A stretch of 15,620 nucleotides of DNA. Source: JAJVID01 sp035275805 (GTDB lineage Bacteria > Acidobacteriota > Blastocatellia > RBC074). A program made the translations under genes and the position numbers. The notes beneath the pieces were generated by a model, which was not told where the DNA came from, did no database searches, and saw only the letters and a program-made list of their open reading frames with translations. Position 1 is the first letter of the stretch. Each line of letters begins with the position of its first letter. The stretch spans positions 1-15,620 of the forward strand of contig DATEMG010000453.1 in assembly GCA_035275805.1 (NCBI GenBank). The letters are read 5' to 3'. Of the stretch, positions 1 to 7,178 are shown piece by piece.

Positions 1-18
1 CTACCGCTCGCGGTACTG
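1..18. repeat. Right arm of a palindromic repeat like the one at 7134-7175
   Basis: The first 18 bases match 7160-7177 at 16 of 18 positions (differences at 4 and 10), including the distinctive CGGTACTG end. This is one arm of the palindrome found between the ABC transporter genes. The other arm, if present, lies outside the window. The stretch is inside the open glycosyltransferase frame, so the repeat either forms the end of that gene or lies at its stop. Confidence 0.6.
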
Positions 19-1865
19 ATCCGGCGAGCCTCCCCGTACTGCGCAACCTGGTTTGCGGCGTCGAACCACCGGTTGTTTTCCTGGATATGACGATATTGGT
101 GTTCGAAGTGCGCCTGGGAATCCTTGGTTCTCCGAAACAGACGAGCTAACTTGTTGCGCATCCTATCAGTCAACCTTCCGAGGAAGAAAAACTTGACCGT
201 CCGGAAGACAATGCGAGCCAGCGATAAGGGAAGCAGAGCCAGACAGTAATTGCACAGCAATGACAGGAGCGGCAGCGGTATAGTTCTGCTCCCCCTGACG
301 CGCTCGGCTTTCTTGCAGGCCGATTTCATCTTTGGCGTGATCTTCGGCCGCAATCCCACGGAAAGAGCGCAGAATATACGATCTTCAAGAACGCTTCTGC
401 TCGGCTCCTGTGTCGCCAGGAAATCGCACCAGTACTCATAAATCGCAGGCGGAGTTCTCACCGGCGTTTGTAGTAGATGAAGGCGATGCTCCGGCGGCAG
501 CGCCTGAATCGCATTTGTGAGATACCGCCGCCAGCCATCTCCCGTGTGATGCGCGAGAACCGATTTTTGCAACTTCATACCGACGGAGGCTCGCTCGGCC
601 GGATTTTCGCACAGCCTTATCACTTCCAGTTTGTAACGCTCAATACTGGCGGGGCGTTCGAGTGTGTCGTCCAACGCAACGCCGTCTGTCCCGTAAGGCG
701 GCGGGCATTCCGCCGGCGAGAGCACCGCCGGAAGTCCTTGCAATCCCGCTTCGAGCAGCGCGGTCGTCGAACCGAATGGGAAGCCTTCAACATACACATC
801 AGAGGCCTGGTGAAGGATCGCAATCTTACTCTGGGGAAGGCTGCCCAACGCCCGCAATCTGGAACCCAGTTTATTTGACGCGTCTCGCCATCGATCGTCT
901 TCAATAACGCCTGCGGCCAGTAAATAAGCCTCCGGAACGGCTTCCAGTATCTCCTGACAGGTTTTAAGAAAATCGATCTCTCCCAAGGGGCGGAATTTGT
1001 AAGAGGCGCCGGACGTCATGATCAGGATGGAATCTTTCGGGACGCCGAGGATTTCCCTTGCTCTCGACTTTCTTTCTTCGCGGTCAATTTCCGCCTGATG
1101 CGAAGTTTCAGGTTCCAGCAGTGGGACCGGAATGGTCAAACAATTATTAGCCCCTCTGTGAACCTTCGTCCAATGTGTCTCCAGTTGCGATCCGCGGACA
1201 TTCACAACGAAGTCGGCAGCTGATACGCCGACCCAAAACATATGTCCTGGATGATTGACCAGAAGCACGGGCGGTCCCCCCTTACTGCCGAAAGCGATCG
1301 CGGCGATCAAGCTGCAAGAATCAATGTGCAGCGCCACGTGCGTCGCCACCTTGCGCGCCAGGTTCCTCAGCCACGCGGCCCGCTGAAAGGGAGATGAATT
1401 CTGGTCAGCGATGTATATCTCGCCGCCGCTCTCTGAGACGGCCTGAACCAGCTCAGCCGGCGCCGGCAACTGTTGGGATAGAAGAGCGACACTGTGGATC
1501 CTTGCGGCGCCGTCGATTTTTATCCATCGAGTCGCCGTCGAGATAAGCCCGCCGAAGGCGGACGCTTCATTCATTACGTGGAGACAAACCGGCTTGCTGG
1601 AAGGGCCGACAGACTCGACCTGCGACTTCTTCTGTTCATTTGGAATTAAATTGGCGAGGGCGCGCAAACCTGTTTCAACGCGCAACGATGACAAATCACC
1701 GGTCAGATTATTGTAAAAGTGAGTGGCAAGTTCGATGTATTTGAGCGCGTCATCATAGGCATGGTTGAAAATACAGCCTTCGCTCAAGTCAATAAAACAG
1801 TCGGCCAGCGCCGCGCGGTAATCCAACTCTTCCTGTATTTGAGAACTCTTTGTTGATTGGCTCAT
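1..1865 (-). CDS. Glycosyltransferase-like protein (GT-B fold), 3' end cut by window edge
   Basis: The frame is open from an ATG at 1865 to the left edge, giving 621 residues with no stop, so the C-terminus is missing. The first ~85 residues look helical and TPR-like. Residues ~91-250 resemble the N-terminal half of a GT-B enzyme. Residues ~278-385 resemble the nucleotide-sugar domain: a strand-like DSILIMTSG, then LGSLPQSKIAILHQASDVYV and EGFPFGSTTALLEAGLQGLPAV, the pattern seen in GT4 and SPINDLY/GT41-like enzymes where a Glu and small residues bind the donor. Residues ~528-564 form a hydrophobic and basic segment that could sit on the membrane. The tail beyond ~580 is rich in His, Gln, Arg and Asn. 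It begins 29 bases after the acetyltransferase stop with only a weak ribosome site (GTGAAAG). Inferred role: a cytoplasmic sugar transferase for the polysaccharide of this locus. Donor and acceptor cannot be told. The last codons read through a repeat arm at 1-18. Confidence 0.72.
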   Translation of the reverse strand, partial: MSQSTKSSQIQEELDYRAALADCFIDLSEGCIFNHAYDDALKYIELATHFYNNLTGDLSSLRVETGLRALANLIPNEQKKSQVESVGPSSKPVCLHVMNEASAFGGLISTATRWIKIDGAARIHSVALLSQQLPAPAELVQAVSESGGEIYIADQNSSPFQRAAWLRNLARKVATHVALHIDSCSLIAAIAFGSKGGPPVLLVNHPGHMFWVGVSAADFVVNVRGSQLETHWTKVHRGANNCLTIPVPLLEPETSHQAEIDREERKSRAREILGVPKDSILIMTSGASYKFRPLGEIDFLKTCQEILEAVPEAYLLAAGVIEDDRWRDASNKLGSRLRALGSLPQSKIAILHQASDVYVEGFPFGSTTALLEAGLQGLPAVLSPAECPPPYGTDGVALDDTLERPASIERYKLEVIRLCENPAERASVGMKLQKSVLAHHTGDGWRRYLTNAIQALPPEHRLHLLQTPVRTPPAIYEYWCDFLATQEPSRSVLEDRIFCALSVGLRPKITPKMKSACKKAERVRGSRTIPLPLLSLLCNYCLALLPLSLARIVFRTVKFFFLGRLTDRMRNKLARLFRRTKDSQAHFEHQYRHIQENNRWFDAANQVAQYGEARRISTASG

Positions 1866-1894
1866 GCTTTCACTTTTCAGAGGCGGCCGCTTGC

Positions 1895-2617
1895 TTACGC
1901 GCGCGGCGCCGTATCGGCCTCACGTTCTCGCCAGCGTAAAAACCTTGCGGGGACGCCGGCCACGATAGCGAACGGAGGCACGTCTTCAGTCACTACCGCG
2001 CCGGCCCCGACTATGCTTCCCTTTCCGATTGTTACGCCGGGCAGGATTACGGCGTTTACGCCGATGTCGGCCCAGGCCTCGACCTTGACTTGTTTGATTT
2101 CAAGGTCTGTTTGGATGATCGGAATCTCAACTGGCGTCCCGACGTGGGTCGAACCCAGGACTTTAGCCCCCGGCCCCCAACCGACGTATTCCTCCACAAT
2201 CAGGTCACGGGCGTCGAAATAGGATTGCGGGCCGATCCACACGTGATCGCCGATGACACACCGGCCGTTGATCCGTCCCTGTATATAGGTCTGAGCGCCA
2301 ATGAAAACCCCGTCGCCGACTTCGAAGGTCTCCATATGTTTAAAACCGACGCCGCTGCCAACGCTAAGCCCGTGTCCGACCCGCAGCGCCAGCGCGCGCC
2401 ATATCGCTCGCCTCATCAACGTGTCGAAGTCGCCGTCCCCCAGCGCAAAGCGCGCGTAAAGTTCGAGCAGACCTGCGCGGTCGTACTTGCCGCGCAAGTG
2501 CTCAGCTAGTTCAATCTGGAATTCCGGGTCCGGCGCCGATTCCCGCAATCCGTGGACGGCTTTAACTAGGGAATGTCCCTCGCGACTTTCAACGCCCTGT
2601 TCAAGGTTTTCAATCAT
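1895..2617 (-). CDS. Left-handed beta-helix O/N-acetyltransferase (XAT/LacA-like)
   Basis: This 240-residue protein has a helical N-terminal part (~1-95) followed by hexapeptide repeats of the left-handed beta-helix type (~98-225), for example VGDGVFIGAQTYIQG, VIGDHVWIGP and ILPGVTIGKGSIVGAGAVVT. It ends in the IVAGVPAR motif typical of the NodL/LacA/WcaF (xenobiotic acetyltransferase) branch. His158, in GSTHVGTPVEI, sits where that branch has its catalytic His. Such enzymes are cytoplasmic trimers that move an acetyl group from acetyl-CoA to a sugar. The ATG lies 6 bases after the aminotransferase stop, so translation is probably coupled. Given the preceding dehydrogenase, epimerase and aminotransferase genes, it may N-acetylate the amino sugar they make, or O-acetylate the glycan. 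The sequence alone does not decide between these. Confidence 0.85.
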   Translation of the reverse strand: MIENLEQGVESREGHSLVKAVHGLRESAPDPEFQIELAEHLRGKYDRAGLLELYARFALGDGDFDTLMRRAIWRALALRVGHGLSVGSGVGFKHMETFEVGDGVFIGAQTYIQGRINGRCVIGDHVWIGPQSYFDARDLIVEEYVGWGPGAKVLGSTHVGTPVEIPIIQTDLEIKQVKVEAWADIGVNAVILPGVTIGKGSIVGAGAVVTEDVPPFAIVAGVPARFLRWREREADTAPRA

Positions 2618-2623
2618 AACTTT

Positions 2624-3754
2624 CTACGAGCGCAGCGCTTTTCCAAGCGCCGCCACGACGTGATCCTGTTCAGCCTCGGTCATTTGTGGATAAAGCGGCA
2701 GAAGCAATGAACTGTCACTGGCCTTCTCCGTCACGGGCAAGGTTTGATGGCCGTAGGTTTCAGTGTAAGAACGCTCTCGGTGAATAGCCATGATCCCACG
2801 CTTTGCCGCCACTCCGTTGTCCAGTAATGTTTGCCACACGCCGTCTCGCGTAACGGCGCAGTCATCCTCGAGCGAGATGGCGAAGGACTGGAAATTCGGA
2901 TCGGCGTAGGGCGGGACGTAAGGGGGCAGCAGCCACTGATATTCTGACAAGAGGCGGTAGTATCGCATCGCCAATTCCACTCTGCGACTCACCAGGTAAT
3001 CGATGCGCTTCATCTGTTCGATGCCGACGGCCGCCTGCAGATCGGTGAGCCGGTAGTTGTAGCCCACGACCGGATATTCCTCAATTATCACATTGCGGGC
3101 GTTATGCCGCGCCGTGTCCGAGACGTTCATCCCGTGCTGCCGGAGTAATCTGAGACGCTCGGCGTATTCCGGATTGTTTGTAGTGATCATTCCGCCGTCG
3201 CCCGTGCAAATAACTTTACGGGGATGAAAGGAGAAACAGGCCATCTCCGTGCGCGCCCCAACCGCCCTGTCCTTGTAACGCGAACCGAGAGCGCACGCGG
3301 CGTCCTCAAAAACCTTCAGGTTATGTCTACGGCCGATTTCGAGGAAGGCGTCAATGTCAGCCGGCAGTCCTATCTGGTGAACGACCATTATCGCCTTAGT
3401 GCGCGAGTTGACGCGCCACTCGACGTCGGCGGGGTCAAGGTTGTATGTGAGCGAGTCCACCTCGGCGAATACGGGCGTCGCGCCCACATATCGGACGGCG
3501 TTCGCAGTGGCGATGAAGCTGAGCGAGGGCACAATCACTTCATCGCCCGGCCCGACGCCGAGGGCGAGTAACGCCAGGTGCAGCGCGGTAGTGCAACTGC
3601 TGCAGGCCACGGCGTATTGGGCGCCGACGTATTCCGCGACAAGGCGCTCGAATTCCGCCACGCGCGGCCCCTGGGTTAACCATCCGCTTTCAATGACTTC
3701 TCGGACGCTCTCCAATTCCTCGTCGCCCATTACTGGTTTGGTAATCGGGATCAT
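2624..3754 (-). CDS. DegT/DnrJ/EryC1/StrS-family PLP-dependent sugar aminotransferase
   Basis: This is a full-length member of the sugar-nucleotide aminotransferase family, which turns a keto-sugar nucleotide into an amino sugar with glutamate and PLP. I start it at the ATG at 3754 (376 residues, beginning MIPITKPVMG). A longer frame to 3844 exists, but its extra 30 residues overlap the epimerase end and look unlike the family. The start is 2 bases after the epimerase stop. Visible motifs: GWLTQGPRVAEFE near the N-terminus; CSSCTTALHLALLALGVGPG; EDAACALGSRY, whose Asp151 should contact the PLP ring nitrogen; and SFHPRKVICTGDGG, whose Lys180 is the expected PLP lysine. With the Gfo/Idh dehydrogenase two genes upstream, the arrangement resembles WbpB-WbpE or WlbA-WlbC pairs that make 3-amino sugars, though C3 versus C4 chemistry is inference. 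Confidence 0.92.
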   Translation of the reverse strand: MIPITKPVMGDEELESVREVIESGWLTQGPRVAEFERLVAEYVGAQYAVACSSCTTALHLALLALGVGPGDEVIVPSLSFIATANAVRYVGATPVFAEVDSLTYNLDPADVEWRVNSRTKAIMVVHQIGLPADIDAFLEIGRRHNLKVFEDAACALGSRYKDRAVGARTEMACFSFHPRKVICTGDGGMITTNNPEYAERLRLLRQHGMNVSDTARHNARNVIIEEYPVVGYNYRLTDLQAAVGIEQMKRIDYLVSRRVELAMRYYRLLSEYQWLLPPYVPPYADPNFQSFAISLEDDCAVTRDGVWQTLLDNGVAAKRGIMAIHRERSYTETYGHQTLPVTEKASDSSLLLPLYPQMTEAEQDHVVAALGKALRS

Positions 3755-3756
3755 CG

Positions 3757-4785
3757 TTAAGAACTCGCTTCCACGGCCGCAGCCGCTGTTGTCTCCAAGG
3801 CGTAATCGGCGTATTGATGGTTTGAGATGACCTGCCTGCGCCACTCGACGAGCCTGCGTAGACCTTCTTCCACATCGACCCGGGCGATGAAGCCCAATTT
3901 TTTTTCCGCGTTGGTTATGTCGGCAAGTCGGCGGGGAACCGGGTTGATTGCGCGTTCGGGCAGGAACTCGGGCTGAACGTCGGTCCGCCCGGTAACTTTC
4001 AGCAGCGTTTGCAATAATTCCAACAGCGTCGTCTCAGCGCCTGAGGCGACATTGAAGACTTCATCCACCACATCGCTCTTGGCGGCGAGGATGTTTGCGC
4101 GGGCGACGTCCTCTACGTAGACAAAGTCCATTGAGGTCTGGCCGTCTCCGAAAATCTTCGGGCGCTCGCCCCGGTCAAGACAGTCGAGCCAGCGAATGAG
4201 AACCTCGGTATATTTCCCGAACACATCCATTCGCGGGCCGTAGACGTTGAAGTAACGCAGCGCGACGTAAGGCAGGCCGAACATGTCGTTGAAGGAACGA
4301 TACAGACCTTCGTTAGCCAATTTGGCTGCGCCGTACCAGGTGCGGTTGTTGTAAGGGTGATGCTCCTCTGTAGTCGGGTAGCTGTCGGCGGCCCCGTAAA
4401 CCGACGCCGAACTGGAAGCCACCAGTCGTTTTACGCCGGCTTGCACACAAGCCTCGACAACGTTGTAAGCGCCGTCAATCATCACCTCCAGACACTCGCG
4501 AGGCTGGGCCGCGCAGGCGGTTATTCGGATGGCGGCCAGGTGAAAGACCACGTCGACGTCATCGAAATATGGCCTGATGTCGTCGAAGCTGCGGATGTCC
4601 TTTTGCGCCAACTCGACATTGCCATGTCGCCGAGCCCACTCAATGTTATGGAGCGTCCCGCGACTGAGGTTGTCCAGTATTATGACCATCCCGACCCGCT
4701 CGTCGCGGATGAGCTGGTCGGCGATGTGAGAGCCGATCAGCCCACACCCGCCGGTAATCAGAACTGTTTTGTCGCGTAAATTCAT
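3757..4785 (-). CDS. NAD-dependent nucleotide-sugar epimerase/dehydratase (extended SDR)
   Basis: This 342-residue extended short-chain dehydrogenase has a Rossmann glycine motif TGGCGLIGSH (11-20), an acidic residue ending the second strand (ILDNLSRG, ~36-43), FHLAA (81-85), the serine region SSSASVYG (~124-131) and the catalytic pair Tyr151-x3-Lys155 in WYGAAKLANE. Later blocks RYFNVYGPR and GDGQTSMDFVYVEDVARA are typical of UDP-glucose/UDP-GlcNAc 4-epimerases and related dehydratases. The reaction acts on an NDP-sugar in the cytoplasm with bound NAD. The Ala- and Ser-rich tail (~325-342) is unlike the family core and is probably not catalytic. The ATG is 2 bases after the upstream stop and the end is 2 bases before the next start, so it lies inside a tightly coupled block. 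4-Epimerase versus 4,6-dehydratase cannot be settled by eye; the absence of the usual TDE-type dehydratase triad favours epimerase. Confidence 0.9.
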   Translation of the reverse strand: MNLRDKTVLITGGCGLIGSHIADQLIRDERVGMVIILDNLSRGTLHNIEWARRHGNVELAQKDIRSFDDIRPYFDDVDVVFHLAAIRITACAAQPRECLEVMIDGAYNVVEACVQAGVKRLVASSSASVYGAADSYPTTEEHHPYNNRTWYGAAKLANEGLYRSFNDMFGLPYVALRYFNVYGPRMDVFGKYTEVLIRWLDCLDRGERPKIFGDGQTSMDFVYVEDVARANILAAKSDVVDEVFNVASGAETTLLELLQTLLKVTGRTDVQPEFLPERAINPVPRRLADITNAEKKLGFIARVDVEEGLRRLVEWRRQVISNHQYADYALETTAAAAVEASS

Positions 4786-4787
4786 GA

Positions 4788-5795
4788 TCAGATGTTCACC
4801 CGTCCATTCAGGGATTTAATGCCGCGCTGCGCCGCGTCGAGGATTTTGACGATGCGCAATCCGGACTTGCCGTCAGACACCGGCCGCTGGCCGGTCTTAA
4901 CGCACGTGACGAAATGCTCGGCCATTCGCGACAGGGGCTCGCGGGTGGCCAGGTTCGGCGCCCAGACGTCGCCGCTGCGATAGCTGATCAGCGTCTTGCG
5001 CCGCTGCTCCATATCCTCGCCGATCTCGATGCCGCGGTCGTAGACTTTGATCTTCTCGTCTACATCCAGGTCGTTATAAATAAGGCTGCGTTCGCTCCCG
5101 CCGATGATCATCTGGCGAACCTTGACCGGCGAGAGCCAGTTCACGTGGAAATTGGCGATCAGGCCGTCGCCGTAATCGAGGTTAAGGTAGGCGACGTCTT
5201 CGATCTCGTGATCGGCATGTATGGCGCCGTACGCCGAGAGTGAGACCGGCAGCCGCTCCACCAGGTAGTCCACGATCGAAAGGTCATGCGGCGCGAGGTC
5301 CCATACCACGTTGACGTCGTGCTGGAACAGCCCAAGGTTGATGCGAACGCTGTCAATGAAAAACAGGGCGCCGAGCCTCCCTTGCGTCACCAGTTCTTTC
5401 ATCTTCAGCACAGGAGGGCTGTAAACGAAGACGTGATCGACCATCAGGACCACGCCGTTCTTCTCCGCCAGCGTGACCAACTCCTCCGCATGATCCACGC
5501 GCGCCGTCAGCGGCTTTTCTACCAGGACATGTTTGCCTGCCTTGATGGCGCGTTTGGCCAACTCGTAGTGCGTGTGGACCGGCGTGGCGATGGCGACGGC
5601 GTTGACGTCCGGGTTTCGTAGCGCATCTTCAAAATCGGTAGCGCAGATCAGGGCAGGGAATCGCTTCTTTGCGAGAGCGAGTCGCCGCGTATCGGAATCA
5701 CAACACATCACCACCGCGGCCCCTTCCGCCTCCGCGAAGTTCCGGGCCAGGTTCGGCCCCCAATATCCATAACCGACAACGGCAATACCAACCAC
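4788..5795 (-). CDS. Gfo/Idh/MocA-family NAD(P)-dependent sugar-nucleotide dehydrogenase
   Basis: The frame can extend to an ATG at 5819, but I start it at GTG 5795 (335 residues) because an excellent ribosome site, GGAGGAG, lies 8 bases upstream and the protein then opens directly on the Rossmann strand (VVGIAVVGYGYWGPNLARNF). The longer start falls in the G-rich inverted repeat. Family marks: GYGYWG (8-13); ATPVHTHYELAKRAIKAGKHV; EKP at 93-95, whose Lys is the conserved catalytic or cofactor residue; and WDLAPHDLSIVDYL with His170, the conserved substrate-site His. Related enzymes WlbA and WbpB oxidise the C3 hydroxyl of UDP-GlcNAc-type sugars before transamination. With an aminotransferase and acetyltransferases nearby, a role in making an acylated amino sugar is the best inference. 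It is the first gene of the sugar block and may be translated independently of the ABC genes. Confidence 0.9.
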   Translation of the reverse strand: MVGIAVVGYGYWGPNLARNFAEAEGAAVVMCCDSDTRRLALAKKRFPALICATDFEDALRNPDVNAVAIATPVHTHYELAKRAIKAGKHVLVEKPLTARVDHAEELVTLAEKNGVVLMVDHVFVYSPPVLKMKELVTQGRLGALFFIDSVRINLGLFQHDVNVVWDLAPHDLSIVDYLVERLPVSLSAYGAIHADHEIEDVAYLNLDYGDGLIANFHVNWLSPVKVRQMIIGGSERSLIYNDLDVDEKIKVYDRGIEIGEDMEQRRKTLISYRSGDVWAPNLATREPLSRMAEHFVTCVKTGQRPVSDGKSGLRIVKILDAAQRGIKSLNGRVNI

Positions 5796-5803
5796 TTTTA
5801 TTT

Positions 5804-5810
5804 CTCCTCC
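5804..5810 (-). promoter_or_regulatory. Strong ribosome binding site deciding the GTG start at 5795
   Basis: Read on the minus strand the bases are GGAGGAG, 8 bases before GTG 5795. The alternative ATG at 5819 would place this site inside the coding sequence. Confidence 0.75.
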
Positions 5811-5817
5811 GAAGAAC

Positions 5818-5907
5818 ATCGGGAGTGGGGAGTGGGGAATCGGGAATAGGGAACAAGGAAGTTATTTCCTATCCCCCACTCCCCACTCCCCACTCCCTAC
5901 TCCCGAT
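5818..5907. repeat. G/C-rich inverted repeat between the ABC ATPase and dehydrogenase genes
   Basis: Two 21-base arms (5818-5838 and 5887-5907) are reverse complements at 20 of 21 positions and enclose about 48 bases. The arms and the adjoining bases are built from a GGGAGTG-type heptamer. On the plus strand five runs of three or more G fall within 5821-5851; on the minus strand five such runs fall within 5872-5904, so both strands could form G-quadruplexes as well as a hairpin. Seven T residues follow the right arm on the plus strand, but no plus-strand gene precedes it, so I do not call a terminator. The element contains the stop codon of the ATPase gene (5869-5871). Confidence 0.8.
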
Positions 5908-7113
5908 TTTTTTATGGCCGTTGACGCCCCACCGCCATTCGCCTGGCACGTGGAAAACGCCGAAGTGTTGATTGAGCACCTCATCGCGGACATGGAAATT
6001 TGGCCCGATCTGTCCGCAGTAGAGGTTTTTGAATTCACGATCCCAAACCCCGGCATAAGTGCTGTACAGGTCCGAGACCAACCGTAGCGGCGGCGTTAGC
6101 AATTCGATTACGCCGCTTCCATCGAGGGAAGGGACCGTGACGCCGTCTCGCGCCGCGCTATAGCTGCAGCACACGACATTGTCTGGCCGCCGTATTCCAA
6201 GATAGAAGTTGGGGTGTCTGACAGGCTTGCGCGACTCATAATGTATTCGCACGCGCATTCGCTCGCCGTAATCGTAGACCGTGCGCGGGGAGCCATCCGC
6301 GTCAAGCAACTCCACGAAACGGATGATGATCGGCCATTGGTCAATGTCTTCTCCGATTATTCCCGCCGCCCACGGATCGGCCTCCAATCGGGAATCCTTT
6401 TCGTAGAGGTCAATGCCCTCGGCGGGCAAGCCGTCGAACTTAAGTCTTCCGGCCGACAGCGCCAGTACGCGGCGGCACATCGTCTTGACGGCGAACAGGT
6501 CGTGCGAAACAAGGATGATGGTGATGCCGCTCCGCGCCAGTCTCTTCATGTAGTCCATGCACTTCCTCTGGAACGCCACGTCGCCCACCGCCAACACCTC
6601 GTCCACCACCAGTATCTCGGGTTCCATGTGCGCCGCCACCGAGAAGGCCAGCCTCACGTACATCCCGCTGCTGTAGCGCTTCACGGGCGTATCGAGGAAC
6701 TGCGCGATCTCGGCGAAAGAGACGATCTCGTCGAACTTCTTCCTGATCTCGGCCCTGGACATCCCGAGGATGGAGCCGTTGAGATAGACGTTTTCGCGCC
6801 CGGTCAATTCGGGGTGGAAGCCTGTGCCGACTTCGAGCAGGCTGGCGACGCGGCCGCGGATGCGGGCCCTGCCCTCGGTAGGCTCCGTAATGCGGCTCAG
6901 GACCTTGAGCAGGGTCGATTTCCCTGCGCCGTTTCGGCCGATGATCCCCAGCGCCTCGCCCTGCTTGACCTCGAAGGACACGTCTCTCAACGCCCAAAAA
7001 TCCTCGTGGTTCGGGATATTGTCATACGGAGAGCCGTCAGCCCGCCGCTCGCGTCGATGGGAGATTCGGTATCTCTTAGCGAGGGCTTCGGCTCTTATAA
7101 CTACGTCAGACAT
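5869..7113 (-). CDS. wzt: ABC transporter ATPase for polysaccharide export (Wzt-type with C-terminal domain)
   Basis: This 414-residue protein is the energy subunit of a polysaccharide ABC exporter. The nucleotide-binding domain has Walker A GRNGAGKST (59-67), the signature around RYSSGMYVRL (146-155), Walker B ILVVDE (167-172) and the H-loop His204 in LVSHD. The N-terminal insert between ~17 and 40 is normal for KpsT/Wzt/TagH proteins. Residues ~250-395 match in length and position the Wzt C-terminal beta-sandwich that binds the finished or end-modified chain in O-antigen exporters, so this is a Wzt rather than a KpsT. The last residues after ~400 (IGSREWGVGSGG) are encoded by the G-rich inverted repeat and look acquired. 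The permease gene lies just upstream. I see no good ribosome site before ATG 7113; a 42-bp palindrome lies 20 bases upstream of it. Confidence 0.93.
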   Translation of the reverse strand: MSDVVIRAEALAKRYRISHRRERRADGSPYDNIPNHEDFWALRDVSFEVKQGEALGIIGRNGAGKSTLLKVLSRITEPTEGRARIRGRVASLLEVGTGFHPELTGRENVYLNGSILGMSRAEIRKKFDEIVSFAEIAQFLDTPVKRYSSGMYVRLAFSVAAHMEPEILVVDEVLAVGDVAFQRKCMDYMKRLARSGITIILVSHDLFAVKTMCRRVLALSAGRLKFDGLPAEGIDLYEKDSRLEADPWAAGIIGEDIDQWPIIIRFVELLDADGSPRTVYDYGERMRVRIHYESRKPVRHPNFYLGIRRPDNVVCCSYSAARDGVTVPSLDGSGVIELLTPPLRLVSDLYSTYAGVWDREFKNLYCGQIGPNFHVRDEVLNQHFGVFHVPGEWRWGVNGHKKIGSREWGVGSGG

Positions 7114-7133
7114 TCGATTTCAATCGCGGTACG

Positions 7134-7175
7134 GTACCGGGAGCGTTAGCGACCGGTCGCTAACGCTCCCGGTAC
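7134..7175. repeat. Perfect 42-bp palindrome between ABC permease and ATPase genes
   Basis: Two exact 21-base arms meet at 7154/7155 with no loop; the centre reads GCGACCGGTCGC and the outer ends read GGTACC-like on the left and CGGTAC on the right. It occupies nearly the whole gap between the permease stop (7179-7181) and the ATPase start (7113). In RNA it would form a very stable stem, so it might stop exonucleases, lower downstream translation, or be a REP-like mobile repeat. The T tract of a classical terminator is absent. A half-copy at 1-18 argues for a dispersed repeat family. Confidence 0.9.
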
Positions 7176-7178
7176 TGC

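Noticed and set aside
3755..3844. 30-residue N-terminal extension of the aminotransferase
   Set aside because: It overlaps the epimerase C-terminus, shows no family similarity, and the ATG at 3754 opens on the conserved family start.
5887..5913. Hairpin arm followed by seven T on the plus strand as a terminator
   Set aside because: No plus-strand gene leads into it, and on the minus strand, where the genes lie, no T tract follows the stem.
6440..6997. Second minus-strand frame inside the ABC ATPase gene
   Set aside because: Overlaps the catalytic core of the ATPase in another frame; the Arg/Gly-rich translation is typical of a shifted reading of high-GC DNA.
6214..7149. Long open frame on the plus strand (about 310 codons)
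   Set aside because: It lies opposite the well-supported ABC ATPase and its translation is rich in His, Arg and Asp with no domain pattern; it is a shadow of the codon bias of the real gene.
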